Source of the DNA: Psychrobacter glacincola
Lineage (GTDB): Bacteria > Pseudomonadota > Gammaproteobacteria > Pseudomonadales > Moraxellaceae
Assembly (NCBI RefSeq): GCF_904846215.1
Contig: NZ_CAJGZK010000021.1
Span: 1 to 58,141 of the forward strand
Length of the DNA: 58,141 bases
Direction: 5' to 3'
In this document: piece by piece, positions 20,221 to 31,383 of the stretch
Layout: the number at the start of each line of letters is the position of its first letter
Position numbering within the stretch: the first letter of the stretch is position 1
The notes under the pieces: model-generated
Database searches by the model: none
The model's input: only the letters and a program-made list of their open reading frames with translations
Told to the model about the DNA's origin: nothing
Translations under genes and position numbers: made by a program

Positions 20221-20404
20221 TTACTTTACACATCATTTACTACGCGGTAAATAACTTTGTAGTAAATTAGGTTGGTAATTATATAGATTATATTGCCTAT
20301 GTCAACCCATTTTAATCATTAAAATATAATGTTTTTATTTTAATGATCAACGGCGTTCAACAACGTCAAATTGCATTATAACTCTACTAATAAACCGAAT
20401 ATAA

Positions 20405-20494
20405 TGGCGGTGAAGGAGGGATTCGAACCCTCGATACGCTTACACGTATGGTTCCTTAGCAGGGAACTGGTTTCAGCCACTCACCCACTTCACC
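20405..20494 (-). tRNA. tRNA-Ser (GCT)
   Basis: On the minus strand: acceptor GGTGAAG / CTTCACC, a long variable arm around ATACGTGTAAGCGTAT as expected for a class II tRNA, anticodon loop CTGCTAA with GCT, and an encoded CCA. It lies 184 bp upstream of tRNA-Arg on the same strand. Confidence 0.96.
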
Positions 20495-20701
20495 TAACGA
20501 TTTAAGACACTTATCAAAGTATTTTTACTAAAACACCTCTTTAAACATAGTATCGATGCTAACGATACGTCTTATGCCGTGGGCGAGTATTATAGCAAAG
20601 CCAAAACGAATTGCAAGCATTGTCTGCGCTTTTAATGAGGCTTTTTGCATAATTAGTAATTTATCGGTCTTTATGGCTTTTTCGGTAGCAGATGGCTATA
20701 G

Positions 20702-21535
<834 letters not shown>

Positions 21536-21556
21536 CTTTATATAAACGACAAAGAT

Positions 21557-21593
21557 AAAAAAGGCGCTCTATCTTGTATAGAGCGCCTTTTTT
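21557..21593. terminator. Bidirectional terminator
   Basis: A perfect stem AAAAAAGGCGCTCTAT / ATAGAGCGCCTTTTTT with a 5-base loop, between the convergent thiD and yggT genes. Confidence 0.93.
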
Positions 21594-21637
21594 ATTTGAA
21601 ATTTTATTATCCCGAAAATCTTTTTAACTTAACTGGC

Positions 21638-22207
21638 TTAACCCAACATCGGCATAAAGCTTGATGCCAAACCACCAATAAAGATTTCGAGTAAATAGAA
21701 GGCAAAAAAGGCAATCATCGGTGATAAGTCAATCATCCCTAAGTTTGGCGTAATACGGCGAAACGGTGCCAAAATAGGTTCTGCTAAATTAACAATAATA
21801 CCGATAAGCGGATGCTCAGATCTAGTAAAAACCACAATCCAACTAACAATGATAGAACCAATCACCAAGTAGCGGCACATGCGTAAAAAGTCTAAAACCA
21901 AGCTGATAGTACCGGTAAAAAACAATGGCACTGGCGCAATACCCTTATGCGTTAATGCTGCTTTTCCTGCGATATCAATCAGGCGAATCAAAAACATCAG
22001 TACAATAGCAGCAATACTGATACGACCTTGTCCGACGGTTGGAAAAATACGTCCAAAGACATCGACAATATGGGTCGCTTTATAAGCAGGCGCAATCATA
22101 GGATTACTGGCATCCATCCCTGCAAACTGTAGCATGAAACGGATAAATACCAACATCATGGCGAAGGTGGTGACCAAATCAAAAATTTGCAATAACATGT
22201 TGTTCAT
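21638..22207 (-). CDS. yggT: YggT-family membrane protein
   Basis: A 189-residue integral membrane protein with two YggT repeats, each with hydrophobic helices and a P-x-x-x-x-R-R-I or similar turn (for example ILAPFRRITPNLGMIDLSP). The YggT family is thought to help in osmotic tolerance and envelope assembly, but its biochemistry is unclear. It lies downstream of proC on the same strand with a 120-bp gap, a conserved pairing in proteobacteria. Confidence 0.9.
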   Translation of the reverse strand: MNNMLLQIFDLVTTFAMMLVFIRFMLQFAGMDASNPMIAPAYKATHIVDVFGRIFPTVGQGRISIAAIVLMFLIRLIDIAGKAALTHKGIAPVPLFFTGTISLVLDFLRMCRYLVIGSIIVSWIVVFTRSEHPLIGIIVNLAEPILAPFRRITPNLGMIDLSPMIAFFAFYLLEIFIGGLASSFMPMLG

Positions 22208-22327
22208 GAAGCGCTACTCAATGTGACATTATTAACAGGTTTTAGGATGACGAATGTCATTATCAGGCATTTATTATTACCAGTCAGAGGCAGCATTTTA
22301 AAAATACTACCTCTACTATAAAGATGA

Positions 22328-23161
22328 TTACTTACTCATCTCTTCACTCAAGGCTTGGCTGCGATCGTAGCACGCTTGCATGGCTTCACCAATTTGACGA
22401 TCAATGTTATTGGCTTGCATTGATTCAATCGCAGCTTGAGTGGTGCCATTTGGTGAGGTCACTTTACGGCGTAGCTCGCTTGGCGCATCTTCGCTGCCCA
22501 TGGCCATTTTTGCCGCACCTAACATGGTTTGCATGGCAAGCGCTGAGGCTTGTTCTTTATCCAATCCTAAGGCAACTGCCCCATCAACCATCGCTTCGAT
22601 GATATAGAACATATAAGCGGGCGCTGACCCTGACACGGCGGTGACTGCATGCATGTGTGCTTCGTCCTCGACCCACATGACTAGCCCTGATGCTTCCATG
22701 ACCGCAGTTGCCAATTGTTTTTGCTCAGCAGAAATATCATCAGTGCCGTACAGACCCGTTGCACCCATTTGAATCATCGCCGGTGTATTTGGCATCGCGC
22801 GGACGATATTGTCATAGCCACCCAACATGTCAGATAGAAGCTCAGTTGACAAACCTGCTGCCACTGAAATCACCAGCTGATTGTCTAAGGCATCCGCAAA
22901 GCTACTGACCACAGCTTTCATCACTTGCGGTTTGACCGCCAACACCACAATGTCAGCATCGATAACGGCAGCTTTTGCATCAGCAGTTGGATCAACCGTG
23001 TTCAATCCTTTAGCAGATAATTGCTCACGCGCCTCACTACTAGGATCAGCAACAGTAATTAAATTCGGTTTGACACCGCAGCTGACAAGCCCGCTAATCA
23101 AAGCCTGTGCCATATTTCCGCCACCGATAAAGCTGATTTTCTTATTATCTAATACTGACAT
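22328..23161 (-). CDS. proC: Pyrroline-5-carboxylate reductase
   Basis: ProC performs the last step of proline synthesis, reducing pyrroline-5-carboxylate with NAD(P)H. The 277-residue protein has the Rossmann motif SFIGGGNMAQAL at residues 10-21, VLAVKPQ near residue 73, RAMPNTPA near 117 and the C-terminal LR-x-x-V-T-S-P-N-G-T-T-Q-A-A-I active-site block. It is full length and probably transcribed with yggT. Confidence 0.96.
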   Translation of the reverse strand: MSVLDNKKISFIGGGNMAQALISGLVSCGVKPNLITVADPSSEAREQLSAKGLNTVDPTADAKAAVIDADIVVLAVKPQVMKAVVSSFADALDNQLVISVAAGLSTELLSDMLGGYDNIVRAMPNTPAMIQMGATGLYGTDDISAEQKQLATAVMEASGLVMWVEDEAHMHAVTAVSGSAPAYMFYIIEAMVDGAVALGLDKEQASALAMQTMLGAAKMAMGSEDAPSELRRKVTSPNGTTQAAIESMQANNIDRQIGEAMQACYDRSQALSEEMSK

Positions 23162-23371
23162 ACATGTCTCCTATTCAAAGGTATTCAAACTAACATAATG
23201 ATAGGTAAAATGACACTCAGTTTACCATACTGCTACTGGCGCTGTTCAGGAAATTCAAACGCTAACTAATAGTGCTACCGTTTAATTGAGATACTAAATT
23301 AACATCGAATATCGCACCGCTTACCTGTTAGATTAAAAAGTCGTTTATGTATAGTGGTACAGGGGAAAAAT

Positions 23372-23893
23372 ATGTTTTGCGTTCGTAAAGCTCATTCAAA
23401 AGATTTTGCGGATATTGCTCATATCCATTGCAAAAGTTGGCATGACGCCTACTTGAATCTGCTACCTAAGTCTTATATCAACAATAAAAACAATCTTATT
23501 GAAAAAACAAAAATGTGGCAGGAAGTGATCACTCATCCGGATGTCATCATTTGGATAGCCTATGATGCTAATCATAAGAGCCTAGGATTTATTGGATATT
23601 TTACTAAAAATAATACCTATGAAATTACAACTCTCTATGTTTTATCAGAATATCATGGGCGAGGTATAGGCACCGAATTGATGAACATCTCATTACAAGC
23701 CATACTCGCATCTCAAACCACTGCACATTTTTATTTATGGGTACTAGAAAATAACGTGTCTGCTATTCATTTTTATAAAAAATTTGGCTTTGTCTGTAAT
23801 GGTGAAAAAAGTGAAGAAGATTATAAAGATACACAAATAGTAGATATCAAAATGATCAAAAAAAATGAAGATCTACCCTACTCAAGGCTTTGA
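23372..23893 (+). CDS. GNAT-family N-acetyltransferase
   Basis: A 173-residue acetyltransferase. The acetyl-CoA motif A, V-L-S-E-Y-H-G-R-G-I-G-T-E-L, lies near residue 95. The N-A-I-H-F-Y-K-K-F-G-F-like motif near 135 (NNVSAIHFYKKFGF) is the usual motif B. The substrate is unknown. The ATG at 23372 has AGGGGAAA in front; a GTG six codons earlier is weaker. The gene is visibly more AT-rich than its neighbours, which hints at recent gain. It is convergent with tilS, ending 11 bases from it. Confidence 0.82.
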   Translation: MFCVRKAHSKDFADIAHIHCKSWHDAYLNLLPKSYINNKNNLIEKTKMWQEVITHPDVIIWIAYDANHKSLGFIGYFTKNNTYEITTLYVLSEYHGRGIGTELMNISLQAILASQTTAHFYLWVLENNVSAIHFYKKFGFVCNGEKSEEDYKDTQIVDIKMIKKNEDLPYSRL

Positions 23894-23903
23894 GTAACAA
23901 ATA

Positions 23904-25499
23904 TCAAAACGAGCTAGGTACGGTCAAACAGCTGCTAATAGCACTTTCTATATAATGAGGATTGCTCGCTAACAACTGATCAGAAGCTAACACCCAGCTA
24001 TAAAAAGGGGATAATAATAAAATCGGACAAACTATTGGGTGCTCATTGTCCAGAATCCCATCTTCAACGCTTTTCTTATTGACGAGAACTATGCTAACGA
24101 CTACCAAACTCTCACGCATCCATGATGGAATACTTAAGGTTTGATAGAGCTTTTTGCCCGATTGCGGTCGTGTTGCTAGTGCGGTTTGAATACGCGTGCT
24201 GCGATCTAATGGCGCAAAAGTGATCTCAACCTTATCTTTATTGCTTTCTAATAGTCGCATTACTTCATTTGGCAGAATCTGTAATTGCCAAGTGAATTTA
24301 TCATCATTGCGTAAATTAATTGGAACGGGTTGTCTTCCAGTTGCATGAACATCTGCCCCAATAAGATTAGACTCAGTATGAATCAACAAGCTCTGCGTCT
24401 GTTCGGCAAGCGGCGACTCTAACCATTTGAGCCAGTCATTACTAAGCCGATAAAGCTGCTGACGATAACGACGAATAGTATAGGATTGCTGTCGACCTTG
24501 CCAAAACAGTTCCGTTTGATGATCATGATCATGACGCTGGCTTAAGCTCAATACATCATCGACAAGCTGCTTAGCAGGCGGTAATGGCTCATCTTGACCA
24601 AGCCAATGATGTAATAATTGGCGCTGGCGATAAAGCGGTAACTGTTGCAGCTTATCTATGTTTAGCACACGCTGTGCAGGTGGTAGCTGTAATGATATTA
24701 CCTCTGTCTGCTGTAAATCCTCTGCCGCTTGTGCCTTAACCGTTAATTGCGCATCACTGAGCAAAATCGCGCTACGAGCAATATTATCAATAACGTTGGG
24801 ATTGTATTTTGCTAATACTGGCATGATGTCACGGCGCAGTCCACTACGCACGTTATCACCGCCGTCATTGGTGGGATCATCGATATAGGGTAGCTTTAAA
24901 CGCTGCGCATAGGCGTTGATATCGGCGCGCTGTATCGTAAGCCAAGGTCGCCATAATATGATGCGATGCGCATCCTGCGTTTGTACACGCCACGGCTGCA
25001 TACCTGACAGACCATTAGCGCCTGCGCCTTGAATCAGGCGCATCAACACCGTTTCAGCTTGGTCATCGGCATGATGGGCTAATAGTAATACATCATCTTG
25101 ATTGAGTTGCGCACGCATCACATCATAACGCGCTTGCCGTGCGGCTTGCTCATCATGACCATTTACTTGCGCCTGTAAGATAGTGCAGGGTATCTTTTGA
25201 GCCTTTGCCCAATTAGCAACATGCGCAGCCCAAATACCGCTATCCGCTTGCAAGCCATGGTTGACATGCAATAGTTGCGGTAGAAACGGCAACTTACCTT
25301 GCCAGTATAATTGCACACATAGCGCTGCCAGTGCCAACGAATCACGCCCACCACTACACGCCAGCCAAACTCGCCGACCTTGTAATTGCTCGCTATACTC
25401 AGACATACTTGTCAATAATGCCTCTGCCAAATTATCGTCAATCGGCATTTCAGCTATTGGCTCAATAGGATATGGTAGGATTGCACTGTTGCTCATCAT
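23904..25499 (-). CDS. tilS: tRNA(Ile)-lysidine synthase
   Basis: TilS converts the wobble cytidine of the CAU anticodon of one tRNA-Ile to lysidine, so that it reads AUA. The 531-residue protein has the PP-loop SGGRDSLALA near residue 49, LLHVNHGLQADS, LLAHHADDQAETVLMRL and W-R-P-W-L, followed by the longer C-terminal region (about 230-531) typical of gammaproteobacterial TilS. This essential single-gene unit lies between the GNAT gene and accA. Confidence 0.95.
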   Translation of the reverse strand: MMSNSAILPYPIEPIAEMPIDDNLAEALLTSMSEYSEQLQGRRVWLACSGGRDSLALAALCVQLYWQGKLPFLPQLLHVNHGLQADSGIWAAHVANWAKAQKIPCTILQAQVNGHDEQAARQARYDVMRAQLNQDDVLLLAHHADDQAETVLMRLIQGAGANGLSGMQPWRVQTQDAHRIILWRPWLTIQRADINAYAQRLKLPYIDDPTNDGGDNVRSGLRRDIMPVLAKYNPNVIDNIARSAILLSDAQLTVKAQAAEDLQQTEVISLQLPPAQRVLNIDKLQQLPLYRQRQLLHHWLGQDEPLPPAKQLVDDVLSLSQRHDHDHQTELFWQGRQQSYTIRRYRQQLYRLSNDWLKWLESPLAEQTQSLLIHTESNLIGADVHATGRQPVPINLRNDDKFTWQLQILPNEVMRLLESNKDKVEITFAPLDRSTRIQTALATRPQSGKKLYQTLSIPSWMRESLVVVSIVLVNKKSVEDGILDNEHPIVCPILLLSPFYSWVLASDQLLASNPHYIESAISSCLTVPSSF

Positions 25500-25520
25500 T
25501 GACCTTAGCTAATTAGTTGG

Positions 25521-25658
25521 TATAGTTAAAATATCTCAAAAACGCTACAGTGCTGCTGGTATAAATTTTTTGCAGCCTCTGTCTGCATAGGCACAGCAAG
25601 CAAGAAAAATTAATATCAGCAGTACTTGATGTATCGATATTACTTTTCTCTGACTATA
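25521..25658. repeat. MITE-like repeat, copy 6 (complete, 138 bp)
   Basis: Ends TATAGTT and GACTATA. Arms TGCTGCTGGTATAAATTTTT and AAAATTAATATCAGCAGTA pair around GCAGCCTCTGTCTGC. It is nearly the same sequence as copy 5 in inverse orientation. It lies in the tilS promoter region, about 20 bases upstream of its start codon. Confidence 0.9.
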
Positions 25659-25775
25659 TATAAATTCATTGTCCTATGAATAAATTGACACAAAAAAACG
25701 CGCCATAAAATGACACGTTTGTATTTTAACATTAAGCGTAAGCCTCTAGTGCTAAAAGCTGATTGTCAACTATTT

Positions 25776-25871
25776 AGCGATGCAACCTACTAGCGATGGG
25801 ACATACTAGCGATAGAACATATTAGCGATAGAACATATTAGCGATAGAACATATTAGCAAGGCAACATGAC
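25776..25871. repeat. 16-bp tandem repeat running into the accA stop
   Basis: Six 16-bp units with consensus AGCGATAGAACATATT. Units 3 to 5 are identical, units 1 and 2 diverge, and unit 6 (AGCAAGGCAACATGAC) contains the accA stop codon and its last codons. The array therefore starts in coding sequence and extends downstream of accA. Confidence 0.9.
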
Positions 25872-26657
25872 TTCCGAGTTAAACGATTTAAATTTCTCAT
25901 AACGTAGCTCACAACGTGTATGGGTATCTAAGTCTTTCAGCTCATCCAATTGCTCAACAAGTAATGCTTTTAATGCCGTCATCACTGGCTGTGGCTGAAT
26001 ATGAGCACCTTCACCTTCGTCGATGACCGCATCAATCAAGCCCATTTGATACAAATTGATGGCATTTAATTTTAAGGCTTCACTGGCATCTTGCGCTTTT
26101 TCAGCCGTTTTCCATAGGATAGAAGCACAGCCTTCAGGAGAGATGACTGAATAAATACTATTTTGTAGCATATTTACCTTATCGCCAACACCGATCGCCA
26201 ATGCGCCACCTGAGCCGCCTTCACCAATAATGGTGACGATGATAGGCACTTTGAGGCTTGAAAACACAGCGATGCTTTCGGCAATGGCTTGCGCCTGCCC
26301 ACGCTCTTCCGCGCCAATACCCGGATAGGCGCCTTGGGTATCGACAAAGGTCATAACAGGAATATTAAAGCGCTCAGCCATTTTGACCAAACGAATAATC
26401 TTTCGATAGCCTTCAGGGTTTGCCATACCAAAGTTATGCTCAATACGCTCACGTGTGCTGCGACCACGGTGTTGACCCACGACCATCACCGGCATACCGT
26501 TTAGGCGCGCAAGTCCACCAAGGATAGCCTTGTCATCAGCAAAAGCGCGGTCGCCATGCAATTCATCAAATTCGGTAAACAGCTGATTTACATAGTCCAT
26601 AAACAATGGACGTTTGGCATGCCGTGCAAGCTGAACGCTATCCCAGACGGTACTCAT
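25854..26657 (-). CDS. accA: Acetyl-CoA carboxylase carboxyltransferase, alpha subunit
   Basis: AccA with AccD transfers the carboxyl group from biotin carrier protein to acetyl-CoA, forming malonyl-CoA for fatty-acid synthesis. The 267-residue protein has [15 protein letters not shown] ([19 protein letters not shown]), [15 protein letters not shown] and [14 protein letters not shown]. It lacks the helical N-terminal 50 residues of the E. coli protein; I recall the same short form in Acinetobacter. The start at 26657 follows AAGGGAAG; upstream residues are not conserved. The last codons overlap a tandem repeat. Confidence 0.94.
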   Translation of the reverse strand: MSTVWDSVQLARHAKRPLFMDYVNQLFTEFDELHGDRAFADDKAILGGLARLNGMPVMVVGQHRGRSTRERIEHNFGMANPEGYRKIIRLVKMAERFNIPVMTFVDTQGAYPGIGAEERGQAQAIAESIAVFSSLKVPIIVTIIGEGGSGGALAIGVGDKVNMLQNSIYSVISPEGCASILWKTAEKAQDASEALKLNAINLYQMGLIDAVIDEGEGAHIQPQPVMTALKALLVEQLDELKDLDTHTRCELRYEKFKSFNSEVMLPC

Positions 26658-26885
26658 AGACGCTTCCCTTTCATATTTATAATTAATAGACTTATGTTCA
26701 ATATGGTTATATTTAATAGTAACATCGTTATCGGTTTTAGGATAATGAAAGTACAGTTGTAAACTCAATAAAAGCTATCATAGCACATCTTATATGCCAT
26801 AACATTACCGACAACACCGCTTTTGTTACGTTATTTCTAACCAAATTATTTAACCAACAAGTCAAGCGTCTTAACTGATAAAAAA

Positions 26886-28412
26886 CTAAATCTCAATAAC
26901 GCTTAGCTTGACGTCCCATTTGGCAAATTGCTCTATTTCAGTTTGCAAGTCAGACAATAAGAAAGCATAGTGCTCGCTGCTATCACCAACCATGATTTGC
27001 CAATGATTGTCATCCTCTACTTTTAATTCTAATGTTGGTAACTCGTAATCACTACGACTGTGATGTGCCAGTACCGCCAAACGGAGCAGCAGGCAGAGAT
27101 AAACAAGCTGATCGTCGCCAATCGCACACGCCTGCTCCAACATATCCGCTTTTAGCTTACGTCGATGATTCAGCATCAGCTGTGCCATACGCTTTTGGTC
27201 TACTTGTGAAAATCCTGGAATGTCAGAATACTCCATCAAATACGCACTGTGTTTATGATAGCTACTGTGGGCAATCGCCAACCCTATCTCATGTAAGAAT
27301 GCCGCTCGCCTGAGTAAATCGCCATCTTCCGTACTGAGGCCAAGTTTTTCTTGTACTTGCTCAAAAAGGTGACGACTGGTTTTTACCACTTGCTCAGCCT
27401 GTTTTTTATCGCCTGAATAGCGCTTAATCAGTGCCAGCACACTGCGGTCACGTACGTCTTCACTAGCAAAGCGTCCGAGCATGTCATACATGACGCCTTC
27501 GCGTAGCGCGCCATCCGAATAAGTAATGGTGTCAACACCCAGCACCTGCATGACTGCCCGTAATACCGCAACGCCTGCTGGGAATACCGCTTTACGGTGC
27601 TCTTTTACGCCCTCTAAATCAATGTCATCGACGTTGCCAATTTTAAGCAGTAATTTCTCTAACTTTTTGACCCCATTATAAGTGATACGTTCTTGTTCAT
27701 CTGCCCAGCCTTTTGAAACCAAAACATTACGCACCGCTTTAATCGTACCACTCGATCCAATGGCACTGCTCCAGCCCATTTTTTGGTAGCGCCCATTAAT
27801 TGCCAGCACTTCTTTGCGCGCAGCCGACATGGCGTTATTAAAGGCTTCCTTGGTAATTTGTCCATCAGCAAAATATTTTTGCGTAAAGGCAACACAGCCC
27901 ATCTGCAAGCTCTCGGTCAATAATGGATCAAACTCTTGACCAATAATAAACTCTGTTGAGCCGCCACCAATATCAATGACCAAACGCTTGTCACTACTGC
28001 CATTGGTATGCGAAACACCTAGATAAATCAAACGCGCCTCTTCTCGTCCTGCAATAATCTCGATGGGCTTGGGTAAGATTTTATTGGCACGGCTGATAAA
28101 ATCATTGGCGTTCTTGGCTTGGCGTAAAGCGTTGGTCGCGACAATACGAATACGCTCAGGAGGCACCGAATCTAGACGTGCCACAAAGCGGCTAAGACAA
28201 TCTAGACCACGCTGCTCTGCTGCTTCGCCCAAAATATTATGCTCATCGAGTCCTGCTGCTAACTGAACCTTTTCAGACATAGACACCACTTTTCGCACTT
28301 CACCATGATCAAGGCGAGCAATGGCTAAATGAAAACTGTTAGAACCAATATCAATGGCTGCCATCAATTCATCTTCAGCAAGTGGTGAGTTTTTTAGGTT
28401 GTTTTTGGGCAT
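26886..28412 (-). CDS. ppx: Exopolyphosphatase / pppGpp phosphohydrolase
   Basis: A 508-residue Ppx/GppA protein. The sugar-kinase-like fold shows phosphate 1 motif AAIDIGSNSFHLAIA near residue 18 and DIGGGSTEFI near residue 145. The C-terminal part (about 320-508) is HD-domain-like with LHEIGLAIAHSSYHKHS. The family hydrolyses polyphosphate or converts pppGpp to ppGpp; length favours Ppx. A single-gene unit. Confidence 0.92.
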   Translation of the reverse strand: MPKNNLKNSPLAEDELMAAIDIGSNSFHLAIARLDHGEVRKVVSMSEKVQLAAGLDEHNILGEAAEQRGLDCLSRFVARLDSVPPERIRIVATNALRQAKNANDFISRANKILPKPIEIIAGREEARLIYLGVSHTNGSSDKRLVIDIGGGSTEFIIGQEFDPLLTESLQMGCVAFTQKYFADGQITKEAFNNAMSAARKEVLAINGRYQKMGWSSAIGSSGTIKAVRNVLVSKGWADEQERITYNGVKKLEKLLLKIGNVDDIDLEGVKEHRKAVFPAGVAVLRAVMQVLGVDTITYSDGALREGVMYDMLGRFASEDVRDRSVLALIKRYSGDKKQAEQVVKTSRHLFEQVQEKLGLSTEDGDLLRRAAFLHEIGLAIAHSSYHKHSAYLMEYSDIPGFSQVDQKRMAQLMLNHRRKLKADMLEQACAIGDDQLVYLCLLLRLAVLAHHSRSDYELPTLELKVEDDNHWQIMVGDSSEHYAFLLSDLQTEIEQFAKWDVKLSVIEI

Positions 28413-28824
28413 AAGCGAGGTCGTTACCGTGTCAGATAAAAAATGATTGAAATGATTAAAAGGGTTTAGGCTTTTAAGATAGAAAATACCTTGGGTTGAA
28501 ATCAGGACTACACTATATAAAAACGATAATAATCAGGCAAATAATAGCAAGTTTTGCTATTAAAACATTTATGCCAAACTCTGGCAAGTAAGCAGCAACA
28601 ACCGCTAAACAGCGACTAAAAACAGCTGGCATATTCTTTACACTAAAAATATCGTTTGCCCTTAGCGCTTATTTGTTCAATATCAGCTTGCTACCGTCGC
28701 TATTGTCTATATTATAGTAAAGAATAAGTAATTACCCATGAGCTTTATGGTATCAAGCTATTTCATTCTGCTATAAAGCCTCATCACGGATAGATGAGAC
28801 ATAACCTGCAAGGAAGCCCTATCG
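28413..28824. other. Divergent intergenic region, no gene seen
   Basis: It separates ppx (minus) from the Mpo1-like gene (plus) and should hold both promoters. It is AT-rich, with no convincing open frame, RNA gene or repeat copy. Confidence 0.5.
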
Positions 28825-29220
28825 ATGAATAACACCTCTACGCAAACCAAAGCAGTATCTGCCGAAAAAATCAGCCAAAATAAGCTGATAAAAATAGACC
28901 ACTCAGCCAAACCGTCATTTTATGATTTTTATCTTGATGAACATCAAAATATGGCCTGCCGTCGGCTGCATTTTGCAGGCAGTAGCTTTGGGTTAATAGG
29001 TCTGGCAAAATCTGTTAAGAATCGCTCAGCAAAACCCTTACTTAAAGGTATTGCCGCAGGATACGCTTGCGCTTGGGTTGGACATTTTTTCTTTGAAAAA
29101 AACAAACCGGCTTCTTTTAAATCGCCCTTAAAAAGCTTCGCCAGTGATTTTCGTATGTACGCTGACGTACTGCGCGGTCATTTAAGTTTGAGAAATCGTA
29201 AATTTGATAAAGTGCGATAA
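28825..29220 (+). CDS. Mpo1-like (DUF962) protein
   Basis: A 131-residue protein with the DUF962 pattern: F-Y-L-D-E-H-Q-N, then R-R-L-H-F-A-G, then G-Y-A-C-A-W-V-G-H-F-F-F-E-K-N-K-P-A-S-F, then P-L-K-S-F-A-S-D-F-R-M. The yeast relative Mpo1 is an iron-dependent alpha-oxygenase of 2-hydroxy fatty acids, and the histidines of these motifs are kept. Whether the bacterial protein does this is unknown. GCAAGGAAG precedes the start. Confidence 0.8.
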   Translation: MNNTSTQTKAVSAEKISQNKLIKIDHSAKPSFYDFYLDEHQNMACRRLHFAGSSFGLIGLAKSVKNRSAKPLLKGIAAGYACAWVGHFFFEKNKPASFKSPLKSFASDFRMYADVLRGHLSLRNRKFDKVR

Positions 29221-29243
29221 AGGCAGTTGCCTTTATTATTCAT

Positions 29244-29287
29244 AAAAAAACCAGCCCAGTAATCTTGTTACTGTGCTGGTTTTTTTA
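29244..29287. terminator. Bidirectional terminator
   Basis: The stem AAAAAAACCAGC-CAGTAA / TTACTG-GCTGGTTTTTTT with one internal mismatch and a 5-base loop separates the Mpo1-like gene from convergent hemL. Confidence 0.9.
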
Positions 29288-29306
29288 AACGCCTAAAACT
29301 GTTGTG

Positions 29307-30608
29307 TTACGCTTTTGCCATTTGGGCGAATATCTCGTCAGCCGCTTTGATAGAGGTATCAATATCTTCATCGCTATGCTTGATAGACATAAAGCCTGCT
29401 TCATAAGCAGAGGGTGCCAGATAAATACCGCGATCAAGCATACCGTGGAAAAAGATATTAAACATCTCCATATCGCACTCAGTCACCTCATCGAAATTTT
29501 GCGGTACTGCCGTATCGCTGTCCTTTACGAAGAACATCCCAAACATACCGCCAAGTTTATTGGTACGTAGATTGATACCATGTTTGTCAGCAACCGCTTG
29601 GAAACCATCAACCAGACGGTCAACCTTCACGGCGAGCTCATCATAAAACCCCTCTGCCGTTAAGTCTTCAAACATGGCGATACCAGCACGCATTGCTAGT
29701 GGATTACCGGATAAGGTACCGGCTTGATAGACGCCGCCAAGTGGCGCGATACAAGACATGACATCCTTTTTGCCACCAAAAGCACCCACTGGTAAGCCTG
29801 CACCGATGATTTTACCAAAGCACGTCAAATCAGGGTCGATACCAAAATGCGCTTGCGCCCCGCCAAGTCCAACACGAAAACCCGTCATGACTTCATCAAA
29901 AATCAATACCGAGTTATTGGCAGTACATTCTGCACGCAAGGTATCATGGAATGCTTGGCTTGGAATCACCATGTTCATGTTACCAGCAATTGGCTCCAAG
30001 ATAACGCAAGCAATCTCTTCACCCCATTTCTCAAAGCAGTCTTTAATCGCTTGCGGATTGTTATAAGGAAGCGTAATAGTATGCTTAGCAAAATCTGCTG
30101 GCACGCCCTTTGACGTTGGTTCGCCAATATCAAGCATGCCTGAGCCTGCTTTTACGAGTAGGCTGTCTGAATGCCCATGGTAGCAGCCTTCAAACTTGAC
30201 AATTTTGTCACGCTGAGTATAACCACGTGCCAGACGAATCGCACTCATCGTCGCTTCCGTACCTGAGCTGGTCATACGGATCATCTCAACACTCGGGACG
30301 ATTTCGCAAATTTTATCGGCAACAGTGGTTTCAAATGGCGTTGGCGTACCAAAGCTTAGACCGTCATCAGCGGCTTTTTTGACCGCATCAATGACTTTTG
30401 GATGGGCATGACCCAAAATCATTGGACCCCAAGAGCCAACATAGTCGATATAAGCGTTGTCTTCGGTATCATAAATCTTACTGCCATTAGCGCGGTGCAT
30501 AAAGATTGGCGTGCCACCGACGCCTGTAAAAGCACGGACTGGAGAGTTGACGCCACCGGGAATATGTTTACGGGCTTGGGCGAATAGTTGTTCGTTTTTG
30601 GTACTCAT
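29307..30608 (-). CDS. hemL: Glutamate-1-semialdehyde 2,1-aminomutase
   Basis: HemL isomerises glutamate-1-semialdehyde, the HemA product, to 5-aminolevulinate using PMP/PLP. At 433 residues it is standard length. Visible are [11 protein letters not shown] near the start, [16 protein letters not shown] near 115, [19 protein letters not shown] near 236 and the PLP lysine K266 in [13 protein letters not shown]. It is a single gene, not linked to hemA. Confidence 0.97.
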   Translation of the reverse strand: MSTKNEQLFAQARKHIPGGVNSPVRAFTGVGGTPIFMHRANGSKIYDTEDNAYIDYVGSWGPMILGHAHPKVIDAVKKAADDGLSFGTPTPFETTVADKICEIVPSVEMIRMTSSGTEATMSAIRLARGYTQRDKIVKFEGCYHGHSDSLLVKAGSGMLDIGEPTSKGVPADFAKHTITLPYNNPQAIKDCFEKWGEEIACVILEPIAGNMNMVIPSQAFHDTLRAECTANNSVLIFDEVMTGFRVGLGGAQAHFGIDPDLTCFGKIIGAGLPVGAFGGKKDVMSCIAPLGGVYQAGTLSGNPLAMRAGIAMFEDLTAEGFYDELAVKVDRLVDGFQAVADKHGINLRTNKLGGMFGMFFVKDSDTAVPQNFDEVTECDMEMFNIFFHGMLDRGIYLAPSAYEAGFMSIKHSDEDIDTSIKAADEIFAQMAKA

Positions 30609-30706
30609 AATTAGTCTCTACTTAATCGTTTTTTATGTAGTGATTGTCTATTCAATGATTGTCTATTTAGTAATTTGTATTGTTTCATTTATAATAAATG
30701 TGTAGC

Positions 30707-31060
30707 TTAAGCCTTTTTAACGACAGATGATTTAAGTTTCATCGGACCATAGCCATCAAGCTTACAATCGATATCATGACCATCGGTGGCGTCTGGCAAT
30801 AGGCGAATACTTTTTGCTTTCGTTCCTACTTTGATGATGATTGAAGAGCCTTTGACTTTTAAATCTTTAATCACGGTGACGGTATCGCCGTCTTGCAGCT
30901 CATTACCAACAGCATCGCGAATGACCGCGTTTTGATCTTGAGCTTGTGCTGCATCGGTTTCTGCTGCTGTCCATTCATGAGCGCAGATGGGACATACCAG
31001 CAGCGCGCCATCTTCATACGTATATTCAGCATCACATTTCGGACAATTGGGTAAGCTCAT
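30707..31060 (-). CDS. PhnA/YjdM-family zinc-ribbon protein
   Basis: A 117-residue protein starting MSLPNCPKC. An N-terminal zinc ribbon with C-P-K-C and C-P-I-C-A-H-E-W is followed by the conserved [23 protein letters not shown] block (about residues 50-75). Named PhnA from its place near phn genes in E. coli, it is not needed for C-P bond cleavage and its role is unknown. The start at 31060 has GAGGGAA upstream. Confidence 0.9.
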   Translation of the reverse strand: MSLPNCPKCDAEYTYEDGALLVCPICAHEWTAAETDAAQAQDQNAVIRDAVGNELQDGDTVTVIKDLKVKGSSIIIKVGTKAKSIRLLPDATDGHDIDCKLDGYGPMKLKSSVVKKA

Positions 31061-31314
31061 AATTCCCTCGGCAGCCATCATACATTAGGTTTATTCTAGA
31101 GCTGATATTGTACCGTAACTCGCACTCTTTAACCAATTTGTGCGCTTGAAAACCGCTGGCTGTGCCCAATTTAATACTTGGATAACCATCTTAAAGAATG
31201 ACGTTTTTTATGGCAGTGTTTTTTGTGGTACTCTTCTTAGCCTCATCTGATTTTATAGTTATTTATCTTGTGATAAACATCTGAGCTATCATTTTTTGAC
31301 ACTTATTCTTAACC

Positions 31315-31340
31315 TTCACTTTTAACATTCACTTTTAACA
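31315..31340. repeat. Two 13-bp direct repeats upstream of ygfZ
   Basis: TTCACTTTTAACA is repeated twice in perfect tandem, about 45 bases before the ygfZ start. It lies in the leader or promoter region. Confidence 0.85.
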
Positions 31341-31383
31341 TTTAGTACGTTATAAAAAACCTCTCATTAGAAGGACAATAACA

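Noticed and set aside
25776..25871. CRISPR-like array at the accA end
   Set aside because: 16-bp units follow each other directly, without unique spacers.
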